The position numbers were made by a program, and so were the translations under genes. 64,000 bases of DNA from positions 1,984,001 through 2,048,000 of the forward strand of contig OZ245048.1 of the NCBI GenBank assembly GCA_965224435.1, in the 5' to 3' direction. Each line of letters opens with the position of its first letter. Position 1 is the stretch's first letter. The notes below the pieces were generated by a model that did not search any database, was not told the DNA's origin, and saw only the letters and a program-made list of their open reading frames with translations. Positions 55,216-63,654 of this stretch are shown piece by piece. The stretch comes from JAJRQY01 sp965224435 (GTDB taxonomy: Bacteria > Actinomycetota > Acidimicrobiia > Acidimicrobiales > SZUA-35).

Positions 55216-57480
55216 TCAGTCGCCCTTGCTGCTGGAACCCTTGTCCCATGGCTTTGAGGTTTTCTTGCCCTTGTAGCCGCCGCCGGATTTGCCCTTGTAG
55301 CCGCCGCCACCGGATTTACCCTTGTAGCCGCCACCCTTAGAGCCGCCGCCCCCGTCCGAATCCAGCTTGACTGTGACCTTGCTTCCCTTCACCGTTGCAT
55401 TTCGCATGATGGAGATGACCTGTTCGGCGGACTCCTTCGGCACACCAACGGTGGAAAAGCGTTCATTGATCTGGATCGGCCCAATATCACGACCGCTGAG
55501 ATGGGTTTCACCGGCAATGGCTCCAACAAGGTCCTGAGGGCGAACCCCGGCGGCCTTGCCTGCACCAATAAAGATGCTTGCGGTGTCGCCGTTGAACTGG
55601 CGCTTTTCTCCGCCGCCACTGCCGCGCCCGCCCTTGCCTCCGCGGTCTTTGCCACCGCGGTCGAACTTTGAACTCATGTCCGGGATGTTCACATCGTCGG
55701 TTGGTCGACCGCTTGTCGAGTGAAGTTGCCCGATTGCGGCAAGGGTGATGTCCATCAGGTCATGCTTGGCCATCAGGGCGTTCACGATGGTCTCGGCGTC
55801 TCGGTTCTTGGGGGCCTCGTTGGAAACCTCCCCTTGCTCGTCGAAGCCTTGGGGTGCATTGGCCTCAACCAGCGCGGCTAGATCGGCTTCGGTCTTCTGA
55901 AGTCGCTTGGCGTTGAGGTCCTTGACGGTGGGAATCTTGGCCACTGTCATCGTGACCTTGGTCAGGCGCTCGATGTTGGAGACGCGCCGACGGTTGCGAG
56001 GCTCGACGATGGTGAGAGCCACGCCTTCTCGCCCTGCTCGCCCAACTCGGCCAATGCGGTGAACGTAGGATTCTGGTGCGGTGGGAACGTCGTAGTTGAT
56101 GACGTGGGACAGATGATCGATGTCGAGACCACGGGCGGCAACATCGGTCGCGACCAGCAGATCAGCAGCCTTGTTGCGGAGTCTCCGCATGACGCGATCT
56201 CGGTGTTCCTGGCTCATGCCGCCGTGAAGAGCTTCGGCCCGATAGCCCCATCCGTTGAGAGCTTCAGCCACCGAGTCGACCTCATCCCGAGTTCGGCAGA
56301 AAACAATGGCGGCAGTTGGCGACTCAGAATCGATTAGACGGCCGAGAGCGGCCGTTTTGTGCGAACCGGGTACGACATAGGCCATCTGGCGGATCTTTGG
56401 TCCATCACCATCGGCGGACTTCTTGACCTTGATCTGGATCCGGACTGGATCGTTGAGGTGGCGTTTGACCATGCCGTTGATTCGGGACGGCATGGTGGCT
56501 GATAACAGGACGGTCTGACGCTCCGCTGATGTTTCTGCTAGGAGTGTCTCGATGTCCTCGGCGAAGCCCATTTCGAACATCTCGTCGGCCTCATCCAGCA
56601 CGACGACTTCGACCTCGCGCAAGTCAAGGGCGCGTCGCTTAATGAGATCCAGTGCACGTCCGGGAGTGGCAACCACCACGTCGACGCCGCGGCGCAGCGC
56701 CTGGAGTTGCTTCCCGATTGGGGTTCCGCCAAAGACGGGAAGGACCTTGATGCCCTGGTTTTTGCTGTAGGTCTGAAAGGCCTCGGCCACCTGCATGGCT
56801 AGCTCGCGCGTTGGCACCAGCACGATCGCCATGGGGGAGGGGTGCTCGTTCCCGTCAGACAGTCGCTGCAAGATGGGGAGGGCAAAAGCTGCGGTCTTGC
56901 CGGTTCCGGTTGAGGCTTGTCCAACCAGGTCCTTACCTTGAAGGACAACGGGAATGACCTCGGCTTGAATGGGGGTCGGGTTCTCGTACCCCTGACCGGT
57001 GAGGACTTCGAGGATCTTGTCGTTCAGTCCAAGGTCGGTGAAACGAATCTTGCCGTCATCAGGCTCATCAGCCTCAACCTTTGGGACTTCGGTTGAGTCG
57101 TTTTCTTCGACCGACCCTGTGTCGGATGCTTCTGCGTCTGTCAGCTGTGTGCCGACAGGAGCGTCGTCCGTGGCCGGGCTATCAGATGGGTCTTGTTCGG
57201 GGCTGGGTGACTCGGTGAGATCAACAATGACGTCGGGTTCGGGTTCGACGACGGCTTCTGGTTCGGGCTCAACAATGAGTTCTGGTTCGGGTTCGACGAC
57301 GGCTTCTGGTTCGGGCTCAACAATGAGTTCTGGTTCGGGCTCAACAATGAGTTCTGGTTCGGGCTCAACAACGGGTTCGGACTTGGCCTTCTTGACTGGC
57401 TTTCGCTTTGCTCCCGCCGAAACGATCACGGCGGGTTCGGGCTCTGTGAGGTCGCCCTCAGGGCCTAGGGGATCCATCAT
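55216..57480 (-). CDS. DEAD-box ATP-dependent RNA helicase (DeaD/CsdA-like)
   Basis: About 754 residues. An acidic N-terminal region (about 1-150) with an 8-residue repeat EPEPELIV/EPEPEAVV precedes the helicase core: Q-motif, ASTGTGKTAAF (Walker A), VLDEADEMFEMGF (DEAD), SATMPSRI, and HRIGRVGRAGREG. A DbpA/CsdA-type RNA-binding domain follows (FIGAGKAAGVRPQDLVGAIAGE), then a Gly/Lys-rich tail (GGGYKGKSGGG). Unwinds RNA in ribosome assembly or cold adaptation. AAAGGAG six bases before ATG 57480 fixes the start. Confidence 0.95.
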   Translation of the reverse strand: MMDPLGPEGDLTEPEPAVIVSAGAKRKPVKKAKSEPVVEPEPELIVEPEPELIVEPEPEAVVEPEPELIVEPEPEAVVEPEPDVIVDLTESPSPEQDPSDSPATDDAPVGTQLTDAEASDTGSVEENDSTEVPKVEADEPDDGKIRFTDLGLNDKILEVLTGQGYENPTPIQAEVIPVVLQGKDLVGQASTGTGKTAAFALPILQRLSDGNEHPSPMAIVLVPTRELAMQVAEAFQTYSKNQGIKVLPVFGGTPIGKQLQALRRGVDVVVATPGRALDLIKRRALDLREVEVVVLDEADEMFEMGFAEDIETLLAETSAERQTVLLSATMPSRINGMVKRHLNDPVRIQIKVKKSADGDGPKIRQMAYVVPGSHKTAALGRLIDSESPTAAIVFCRTRDEVDSVAEALNGWGYRAEALHGGMSQEHRDRVMRRLRNKAADLLVATDVAARGLDIDHLSHVINYDVPTAPESYVHRIGRVGRAGREGVALTIVEPRNRRRVSNIERLTKVTMTVAKIPTVKDLNAKRLQKTEADLAALVEANAPQGFDEQGEVSNEAPKNRDAETIVNALMAKHDLMDITLAAIGQLHSTSGRPTDDVNIPDMSSKFDRGGKDRGGKGGRGSGGGEKRQFNGDTASIFIGAGKAAGVRPQDLVGAIAGETHLSGRDIGPIQINERFSTVGVPKESAEQVISIMRNATVKGSKVTVKLDSDGGGGSKGGGYKGKSGGGGYKGKSGGGYKGKKTSKPWDKGSSSKGD
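57226..57380 (-). repeat. 24-bp tandem repeat encoding EPEPELIV/EPEPEAVV
   Basis: About six in-frame 24-base units within the DEAD-box gene; two alternating forms are seen. It builds an acidic, probably extended N-terminal arm. Confidence 0.85.
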
Positions 57481-57639
57481 TTCTTGCTCCTTTGGCCGCG
57501 ACTGCACCTGGAGCAGCAAATTGGCCGATACTTCAGTAAACCAGCGGAGTAAGAGTATTCCTAGCCCAAGGCCAGCTATGAGACCGATGACCTAGGGGTT
57601 GTTGGGATGCCAAGAACGGTTTGCTAGGACATGACGGCG

Positions 57640-58629
57640 CTAGTCCCGGTCCATCTCATGCTGAGCACTTCGCAGGCCATCAAACGCCTGAGAGGCCCGG
57701 ATATCACCAGCAATGACCTTGGAGATGGTGCTGCAAACACGCATGTCAACCTCATATTGATTGGACAAGTCCTGCACCATGGCTGCCGTCTTCACTCCCT
57801 CGGCCACCATATTCATCTCGTCCAGAATGTCCTGCAACGCTCGTCCTTTGCCGAGCTGCTCGCCAACATATCGATTGCGGCTCTGTGGGCTCATGCATGT
57901 GGCCATCAAGTCTCCCATGCCAGCTAGGCCCGAGAATGTTTGCGTCTCACCACCCATGGCGACTCCGAGTCGAGTGAGTTCTGCTAGACCCCGAGTGATG
58001 ACCATCGCCCGAGTGTTGTCGCCGACCCCGAGGCCTTCCGCTATGCCGGTCGCAATTGCGATCACATTCTTCAGCGCTCCACCGAGTTCACAGCCAGCAA
58101 CGTCATGGTTGCGATAGACCCGAAACAGGGGACTAGCAAAGACTTCTTGGAGTTGAGCGGCCACCGACATGTCTTGGGTCGCAATCACACTTGCTGCTGC
58201 TTGGCCAGCAAGAATCTCCTTGGCTAGGTTGGGGCCGGTCAAGGCCGCGGCTGCGTGACCGGGAAGCACGTCCTCGATGACCTGGGTCATCCGCAGTTGG
58301 GTCCCCATCTCCAGGCCCTTGGTCAAACTGACTATCGGTATCCACGGCCGGATGTGTGGTGCGGCAGCTTCCAGCACCTTTCGGAAAGAGGCCGACGGAA
58401 TGCCGACGACCAGCACATCAGCGCCAGAGCAAGTTAAAGCAAGGTCGGTTGTTGCTGTGAGTTGCTCCGGCAGATCAAAGCCTTCGAGGTAGCTCTTGTT
58501 CTGATGGACTGTGTTGATGTCGGCAACGACCTGCTCATCACGAGCCCACAAGGTCGTGGGGTGGTTGCGAGCGGCCAGGGCCGCAACCGTTGTTCCCCAT
58601 GACCCGGCACCAAGAACACTGATCTGCAT
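57640..58629 (-). CDS. gpsA: Glycerol-3-phosphate dehydrogenase [NAD(P)+]
   Basis: 329 residues. It makes sn-glycerol 3-phosphate from dihydroxyacetone phosphate for lipid synthesis. NAD loop VLGAGSWGTTVAALAARN at the start, LTGPNLAKEI, catalytic Lys in GALKNVIAIATGIAEGLG, and GLAGMGDLMATCMSPQSRNR. GGGGGAAG lies 4 bases before ATG 58629; the longer frame to 58809 overlaps the divergent gene and is rejected. Confidence 0.96.
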   Translation of the reverse strand: MQISVLGAGSWGTTVAALAARNHPTTLWARDEQVVADINTVHQNKSYLEGFDLPEQLTATTDLALTCSGADVLVVGIPSASFRKVLEAAAPHIRPWIPIVSLTKGLEMGTQLRMTQVIEDVLPGHAAAALTGPNLAKEILAGQAAASVIATQDMSVAAQLQEVFASPLFRVYRNHDVAGCELGGALKNVIAIATGIAEGLGVGDNTRAMVITRGLAELTRLGVAMGGETQTFSGLAGMGDLMATCMSPQSRNRYVGEQLGKGRALQDILDEMNMVAEGVKTAAMVQDLSNQYEVDMRVCSTISKVIAGDIRASQAFDGLRSAQHEMDRD

Positions 58630-58739
58630 TGACTTCCCCCTGATGGAACGGCTCAACCTTGTAGCGGTCGTCCAAGTCCTCAGAGTCTGGCCTAATAACT
58701 TGGTCCAGTCGAGCGCGAGGTCGAGCATGTTGGCTATGG

Positions 58740-58745
58740 CAGAAT
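58740..58745 (+). promoter_or_regulatory. Leaderless-type -10 CAGAAT
   Basis: CAGAAT, GTCGAG, then ATG at 58752. Confidence 0.35.
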
Positions 58746-58751
58746 GTCGAG

Positions 58752-60014
58752 ATGCAACTCGACGTCGACTTTGTTCGTTCCCAGTTCCCTGCTTTCCAAG
58801 CTGATTCACTTCGAGGCTGGTCCTTCTTTGAGAATGCTGGAGGTTCCTATGCGTGCGTTGACACCATCGACGCTCTGACGAAGTACTACACCGAAACCAA
58901 GCTTCAGCCCTATGCCTCGTACCCGGCCTCGGCCAGTGCCGGCGACCAGATGGATGAGGCTCATCGTCGTTGGGCCATAGCTCTTGGGGTTGATTCTGAG
59001 GAAGTGAACTTTGGTCCGTCGACCTCGGCTAACACCTATGTGCTGGCCCACGCTCTGGGTGACATGCTGGTAGCGGGCGATGAGGTGATCGTGACCAATC
59101 AGGACCATGAGGCCAACACCGGCTCGATCCGTCGAGCGGCTGTGCGAGCGGGAGCAACGATTCGAGAGTGGCGGGTCGACCCCGACAGCGGCTTGCTGGA
59201 CATTGATGAGCTCAGCCTGCTGTTGAGTGAGAAGACGAAGGTGGTGGCCTTTCCCCATTGCTCCAACATCATTGGCCAAGAGAATGATGTTGCTCGCATC
59301 TGCGAAATGGTGCACCAAGTTGGGGGCTGGGCCATTGTCGATGGCGTCTCTTTCGTTCCTCACAGCATTCCGGATGTCGGCGCTTTGGGAGCGGACGTGT
59401 ACCTATTCAGCTTGTACAAGGTCTACTCGGTTCATCAGGGACTGATGGTGCTGCGTCGCGGCCTGATGGAAGCGTTGCCCAACCAGGGGCACTACTTCAA
59501 AGACGGTTCACCTTGGTACCGGATGACTCCGGCCGGACCCGACCACGCTCAGGTGGCGGCCTCAACCGCTGTCTTGGACTACATCCAGCGACTGGATGCA
59601 CATCACCAAGAGCATGCAACAGATGGAGACGTCGACCTGGCCTCCGCATGTCGGCGAGTCTCGAAACTCTGGACCGAGCATGAGGACCGACTTCTCGGGC
59701 CAGTCTTGGAGTTCCTGGATCAGCACCCGGGGGTTCGGCTATTGGGGCCAGCTGATCTCAATGCGGGACATGATGGTGCCCACCGCTGTCCGACCGTTGC
59801 CTTCGACGTCGCCAATCCAGCCACCGTCGCCGATGCGCTCATCGAACGCAAGATCATGACCAGCTCCGGCGACTACTACGCGGTACGGGTGTTGGAGGGA
59901 ATTGGAGTGAGCCCGGACCCTGGCGTCGTTCGGGTGTCCTGGGTCCACTACACGTCCGAAGCCGACGTTGAAGCCTTGCTGTCTGCTCTGTCTGATGTGC
60001 TACCCGAGTCCTGA
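58752..60014 (+). CDS. Cysteine desulfurase-like aminotransferase class V
   Basis: 420 residues. PLP-dependent class V fold: FFENAGGSYAC, NFGPSTSANTYVLAHAL, HCSNIIGQENDVA, DGVSFVPHSIPDV (PLP Asp region) and FSLYKVYSVHQGLMVLR with the Schiff-base Lys. Resembles the VC1184 subfamily of cysteine desulfurase-like proteins; whether it mobilises sulfur is not known, and the usual flexible active-site Cys loop was not identified. Divergent from gpsA. Confidence 0.85.
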   Translation: MQLDVDFVRSQFPAFQADSLRGWSFFENAGGSYACVDTIDALTKYYTETKLQPYASYPASASAGDQMDEAHRRWAIALGVDSEEVNFGPSTSANTYVLAHALGDMLVAGDEVIVTNQDHEANTGSIRRAAVRAGATIREWRVDPDSGLLDIDELSLLLSEKTKVVAFPHCSNIIGQENDVARICEMVHQVGGWAIVDGVSFVPHSIPDVGALGADVYLFSLYKVYSVHQGLMVLRRGLMEALPNQGHYFKDGSPWYRMTPAGPDHAQVAASTAVLDYIQRLDAHHQEHATDGDVDLASACRRVSKLWTEHEDRLLGPVLEFLDQHPGVRLLGPADLNAGHDGAHRCPTVAFDVANPATVADALIERKIMTSSGDYYAVRVLEGIGVSPDPGVVRVSWVHYTSEADVEALLSALSDVLPES

Positions 60015-60057
60015 GTCACTGATTGGAACTTGACTATTCGAACCGAGCAACCCGAAC

Positions 60058-60183
60058 GTGATCCTCGACCGTGCTCTGGACCAACGATTGGCGCTAGAAG
60101 TGCTGGATGATCGGGAACTCTTTGCTCAGAAGCAACGACCAGTCCGTGTATGGAAAAAGATTGTCCAACAAGGGGCCCGATGA
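60058..60183 (+). CDS. Possible 41-residue ORF coupled to SCO gene
   Basis: GTG 60058 to TGA 60183, sequence starting VILDRALDQRLALEVL and ending KKIVQQGAR. Its stop overlaps the SCO start as ATGA, the usual sign of translational coupling, but no ribosome site is visible and the family is not recognised. It may be a chance frame. Confidence 0.25.
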   Translation: MILDRALDQRLALEVLDDRELFAQKQRPVRVWKKIVQQGAR

Positions 60184-60827
60184 GCGTTAGACAATGGCGG
60201 CCACGGCTGAGGCGTTTACCTGGTCGCTTGCTCCTTGGGCTCGTCGCGCCCCTCCTACTGACAGCAGTCGGGAGTGGTTGTGGAGAAGACCTTTCGGGTC
60301 AGGCCCTTGGCGGCATTGTTCGATCACCAGCACCCGAGGTTGGTGACCTGGCTGTCCCGAGAGCCCGTGATGGGGCCGATCACTATCTCAGGGCCGACCC
60401 GGGCAAGGTCCTCGTTGTCTACTTCGGCTACACGGCATGTCCCGACGTTTGCCCAACGACAATGGCCGATCTCTCAGCAGCGCTTGAGAACCTTGGCGAC
60501 AAAGCAGAAGGGGTGCAGGTAGCCATGATCACCATCGATCCTGACCGGGACTCCAATGAGATCTTGAGCGGCTACCTCGGCCACTTCGTCGAAGGGGGTT
60601 ACGCCCTTCGGACCGAAGATCCACAGGTGTTGCGTTCCGCCGCCGACGGCCTTGGCGCCGGCTACTCCGTGGACATCACTGAAGACGGAGAGGTAGAGGT
60701 TGGCCATACTGCCTTTCTCTATGCCGTGGACGAAGACGGGAAACTGCTCGTGACCTGGGCCTTTGGTACACCATCGGCAGAGATCGAACGCGACTTGGAC
60801 ATCCTGCTCTCTCGGACGAAGGCGTAG
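60180..60827 (+). CDS. SCO1/SenC-type copper chaperone lipoprotein
   Basis: 215 residues from ATG 60180. Lipoprotein signal with Cys34 (TAVGSGC). Thioredoxin-like SCO domain with the copper-binding CxxxC Cys87/Cys91 (FGYTACPDVCPTTM) and the His ligand in EVGHTAFLY. SCO proteins deliver copper to the CuA site of cytochrome c oxidase or act as thiol reductants. Longer frame to 60150 has no signal advantage. First of a three-gene plus-strand copper set. Confidence 0.92.
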   Translation: MSVRQWRPRLRRLPGRLLLGLVAPLLLTAVGSGCGEDLSGQALGGIVRSPAPEVGDLAVPRARDGADHYLRADPGKVLVVYFGYTACPDVCPTTMADLSAALENLGDKAEGVQVAMITIDPDRDSNEILSGYLGHFVEGGYALRTEDPQVLRSAADGLGAGYSVDITEDGEVEVGHTAFLYAVDEDGKLLVTWAFGTPSAEIERDLDILLSRTKA

Positions 60828-60830
60828 GAT
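60825..60830 (+). promoter_or_regulatory. Leaderless-type -10 TAGGAT overlapping SCO stop codon
   Basis: TAGGAT, TACGCC, then ATG at 60837. The TAG is also the stop codon of the SCO gene. Confidence 0.45.
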
Positions 60831-60836
60831 TACGCC

Positions 60837-61202
60837 ATGAGAAGAATCTGGATGATGGTTACTGCCATCGCTCTTACCCTTGCTGGTTGCACCAGCGACG
60901 ATGGGGATCTCACTTTCGACGATGCTTCGTTGGAGAAGGCCGACTTCAACTATGTCATTCCCTTGGGATCTGGCGTGCGTATCGATGCCGGCGAACCCCT
61001 GGACATCCTTCCGGGTCGTCTGGAAGCCAAGGTCGGTCAGGTAATCCATATCAAGAACGAGGATGACCGGGGGCATCTTGTCGGCCCCTTCTTCGTTGGA
61101 GCGCACGAGGAATTGAGCCAGCGCTTCTCCTCTCCGGGCGAACTGGTTGGTGACTGCTCGGTCCATCCGAGCGGTCAGTTTGTGGTCTCGATCACCCAGT
61201 AA
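60837..61202 (+). CDS. Small cupredoxin-like lipoprotein
   Basis: 121 residues. Lipobox LTLAGC (Cys18). The remaining 100 residues have a cupredoxin pattern with possible copper ligands His80 (RGHLVGPF), Cys107 and His110 (GDCSVHPSGQF). A Met ligand at the usual position after the His is not obvious. Likely an extracytoplasmic copper carrier. The stop codon overlaps the next start by one base, so 61202 is coupled to it. Confidence 0.82.
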   Translation: MRRIWMMVTAIALTLAGCTSDDGDLTFDDASLEKADFNYVIPLGSGVRIDAGEPLDILPGRLEAKVGQVIHIKNEDDRGHLVGPFFVGAHEELSQRFSSPGELVGDCSVHPSGQFVVSITQ

Positions 61203-62194
61203 TGGTTCATTACCTGGCCAGAGTCTTCGCCGTTGGAGCCTTGCTACTGGTAGGTCTGGCCGGGCCGGCAGCAGCAGATGCGGCGGGTCCAACGGACTAT
61301 CGCAGTGAGATCCTCAGCATCGAGCCAGCGGTATCCGGCCTGAGTGTCAGGATTATCGGCGGGGACTCCTTCGTCATGCTTGAGGTTGAATCGGGCCTGG
61401 AAGTGATCGTCACTGGCTATCAAGGTGAGCCCTATTTGCGAATCCTTCGATCTGGCTTGGTTCAAGAGAACCAGCGTTCGCCGAGCCATTTCCTCAACGA
61501 AGATCGCTACGCCGAGGACGCACTACCAGACGAAGCGTCAGCAGAGGCCGACCCCGAGTGGCTCACGGTTGATGACGACGGCACATGGGCTTGGCATGAC
61601 CACCGCACCCACTGGATGAGTCCGAGGCCGCCTCCTGGGTCCAAACGCGGCGACCAGATCGTTGAGGGAGTCATTCCGCTGATTGTTGACGGGGTGCCAG
61701 TCGAGGTGTCTGTTGGGTCCTACTGGCTGGAGTCACCGTCGCCAATCATGCCGCTGATTGGCTTTCTGATCGGTGCTAGTGCTGTCGCCACTGGGTTGGC
61801 AGGCAAGTTGAAGTGGGATTGGTTGCCGATTGCGCCCGTTCTTGTTCTTGCTTTCGTGGTTGGCGCATGGCAAGTGTTCTCGCTCCCCCCGGAAACTGGA
61901 CCGAGTTTCTTGAACTTCGTATGGCCGCTGATTGGGCTACTGGCCCTAGCCGGCGTGCCCCTTTTTCAGGACTCAAGCCAGCGTCTCTTTGCGGTCACCC
62001 TGATGCTGGTTGGCGCTGTAAGTCTGGCTATCTGGGGCATAGCACGACGAAGCTTCCTCTTTGCGGCCATTCTGCCAACAGAGGCCCCCGCTGGACTGGA
62101 CCGATTCACTACTGCCTTAGCCTTGGTGATTGGGATAGGGATGGCTGCCCACCTGGTCCGGGCCCTCCTACGGCCCCATTCACTGAGCTCCTAA
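61202..62194 (+). CDS. Membrane protein of copper module
   Basis: 330 residues. Cleavable signal peptide (about 1-25, ending AAADA), an extracytoplasmic domain (about 30-180) including TWAWHDHRTHWMSP, a His-rich segment that could bind metal, then about five to six helices to the C-terminus. Family not recognised by name; similar proteins accompany SCO and cupredoxin genes in actinobacteria. Starts one base before the end of the cupredoxin gene. Confidence 0.75.
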   Translation: MVHYLARVFAVGALLLVGLAGPAAADAAGPTDYRSEILSIEPAVSGLSVRIIGGDSFVMLEVESGLEVIVTGYQGEPYLRILRSGLVQENQRSPSHFLNEDRYAEDALPDEASAEADPEWLTVDDDGTWAWHDHRTHWMSPRPPPGSKRGDQIVEGVIPLIVDGVPVEVSVGSYWLESPSPIMPLIGFLIGASAVATGLAGKLKWDWLPIAPVLVLAFVVGAWQVFSLPPETGPSFLNFVWPLIGLLALAGVPLFQDSSQRLFAVTLMLVGAVSLAIWGIARRSFLFAAILPTEAPAGLDRFTTALALVIGIGMAAHLVRALLRPHSLSS

Positions 62195-62201
62195 AAGGTC
62201 A

Positions 62202-62235
62202 CCGGTCGCCAGTTTGGGCGAAAACTGGCGACCGG
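62202..62235. terminator. Bidirectional terminator hairpin
   Basis: Perfect 14-base arms CCGGTCGCCAGTTT and AAACTGGCGACCGG with loop GGGCGA, between the convergent membrane protein and PCuAC genes. Confidence 0.8.
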
Positions 62236-62294
62236 GATCTTGACCCGTAGACACCGACCAAGCGGATCTACGGTTCGATTGTGGCTATTACCGG

Positions 62295-62837
62295 CTATGG
62301 GGCGCTGTCCTGGACCTTGACCTTGACGACGTGTTCGCCCCCGGTCTCAAAATCGAGCGTGAGCTCGAATTCTTGGCCCTCTTCCAGAGGCTCAACCAGA
62401 TCAATGAGCATGAGGTGAAGACCACCTGGCATGAAAGAAACGGTCTCACCCTTGGGTAGAGCTACTGACTCGACAGGCGCCATAGACATTGCTCCGGCCG
62501 GCATGCCTTCGTTCTCCATTTCGGCCATGTGTTCTTCGTGGTCCATGTCTTCCATGTCTTCGTGGTCCATGGAGTCGTCATCGCCCATCTCTGCCATGAC
62601 GGTTTCGTGTAGCTCAGCTTTGGCGGCAATGGATGAGTCGACCGAGGCTCCCAGAAGGGTGTCGCCCTCTGCGGTGGACAGATCGAAGTAGACGACGCCA
62701 GCAGAACTCATGGCCGGGCTGGTCCTCGACCATGTCCCACTGACCTCGACACCTGAGGCATCGCCCCCGCAGGCTGCCATTGCGCTCGCACCAAGCAGGA
62801 GAGCACCGCTGGTAGCTACGGACCTTAGAAGATTCAT
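62295..62837 (-). CDS. PCuAC-type copper chaperone lipoprotein with Met/His/Asp-rich insert
   Basis: 180 residues from ATG 62837, with AAGGAAC upstream. Lipobox MAAC (Cys23). The PCuAC core has His77 (AELHETV) and the C-terminal H-x-M (His141-Met143, GGLHLMLIDL), with Met residues around 117-119. Between them an insert (about 82-115) repeats Asp-His-Glu-Asp-Met blocks, unlike canonical PCuAC. PCuAC transfers copper to CuA or SCO, so it fits the neighbouring SCO set. Confidence 0.9.
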   Translation of the reverse strand: MNLLRSVATSGALLLGASAMAACGGDASGVEVSGTWSRTSPAMSSAGVVYFDLSTAEGDTLLGASVDSSIAAKAELHETVMAEMGDDDSMDHEDMEDMDHEEHMAEMENEGMPAGAMSMAPVESVALPKGETVSFMPGGLHLMLIDLVEPLEEGQEFELTLDFETGGEHVVKVKVQDSAP

Positions 62838-62991
62838 TGAGGGGTGTTCCTTATGCAAAACAACGTCCCGTGTGCGGACGCGGGTGGCGGGCGCCACCGT
62901 TATCGCACAAGTCGTTGTCCCAGCCCGATTGGTTCCCATTCGACGGAAGTTTTGAACCGCTGAGGATCAATGAGCGACGAGCAACAAATCC

Positions 62992-63537
62992 CTAACCACT
63001 GTTTTGCTGGCCCCATTGCTGCTCCGGACCGGAAGCCTGAAGATCCTGGACCAGATCAGCCCGGGCCCGGGCGATGCGTGAACGGACAGTTCCAACGGGA
63101 ACCTCAAGCACCAGTGCCGCTTCGGCATAGGGCAACCCGATAATCTGGGTCAAGATGAAGGCTTCACGGCGATCTGGATGCAGCCCTTCAATGGCCGAGT
63201 CGATTTCGACTGTTGAGTCCATGGCAGCGGATAGTCCGTGGACCGAGGCCAAGGTGACAGCTGCGTCGTCGATTCGGCGGCGACGGATATTTCGACGGGT
63301 TGCGTCGACACAGACACGCCGACAAATGGTCAGCAACCATGGGCGTGCTCCAGAGTCTCCCCGGAACCGATGCAAGCTACCGATTGCTCGTTCAAACGTT
63401 TCTTGTGCGAGGTCATCAGCATCATTGCGATGACCGAGATACGCACAAAGTCGCCACACATCACCCTGAGTGAGAGCGACGAACTGGCCCAAGGCTCCAA
63501 GGTCTCCATCGCGGGCTGCCAAAGCCAACGTGGTCAT
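62992..63537 (-). CDS. ECF-type RNA polymerase sigma factor
   Basis: 181 residues from ATG 63537. Region 2 with YLGHRNDADDLAQETFERAI and the promoter-melting RFRGDSGARPWLLTICRR, and region 4 HPDRREAFILTQIIGLPYAEAALVLEVPVGTVRSRIARARADL. Directs RNA polymerase to a specific regulon. AAGAAT lies six bases before the ATG. Divergent from the anti-sigma gene; the space between has an inverted repeat and an ECF-like promoter. Confidence 0.93.
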   Translation of the reverse strand: MTTLALAARDGDLGALGQFVALTQGDVWRLCAYLGHRNDADDLAQETFERAIGSLHRFRGDSGARPWLLTICRRVCVDATRRNIRRRRIDDAAVTLASVHGLSAAMDSTVEIDSAIEGLHPDRREAFILTQIIGLPYAEAALVLEVPVGTVRSRIARARADLVQDLQASGPEQQWGQQNSG

Positions 63538-63543
63538 CTGGTC

Positions 63544-63549
63544 ATTCTT
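63544..63549 (-). promoter_or_regulatory. Leaderless-type -10 AAGAAT
   Basis: Minus-strand AAGAAT, GACCAG, then the sigma factor ATG at 63537. Confidence 0.35.
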
Positions 63550-63558
63550 GGATGTGTG

Positions 63559-63579
63559 GGGCACAAGCAAAGTGTGCCC
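63559..63579. repeat. Inverted repeat GGGCACA/TGTGCCC in sigma promoter region
   Basis: Perfect 7-base arms with loop AGCAAAG, upstream of the sigma factor gene, covering where a -35 would be expected. Candidate operator. Confidence 0.45.
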
Positions 63580-63619
63580 GACAACGAGGGCGAAGGCACC
63601 AAGGGAACGTCACCGGCTT

Positions 63620-63646
63620 GGAACTTTCTAGCTCCAGGCAACGACT
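63620..63646 (+). promoter_or_regulatory. ECF-type promoter of anti-sigma gene
   Basis: GGAAC at 63620-63624, 17 bases, then CGACT at 63642-63646, resembling GGAAC/CGTC ECF promoters. The ATG follows eight bases later. It may be autoregulated by the adjacent sigma factor. Confidence 0.4.
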
Positions 63647-63654
63647 AGGAATTC

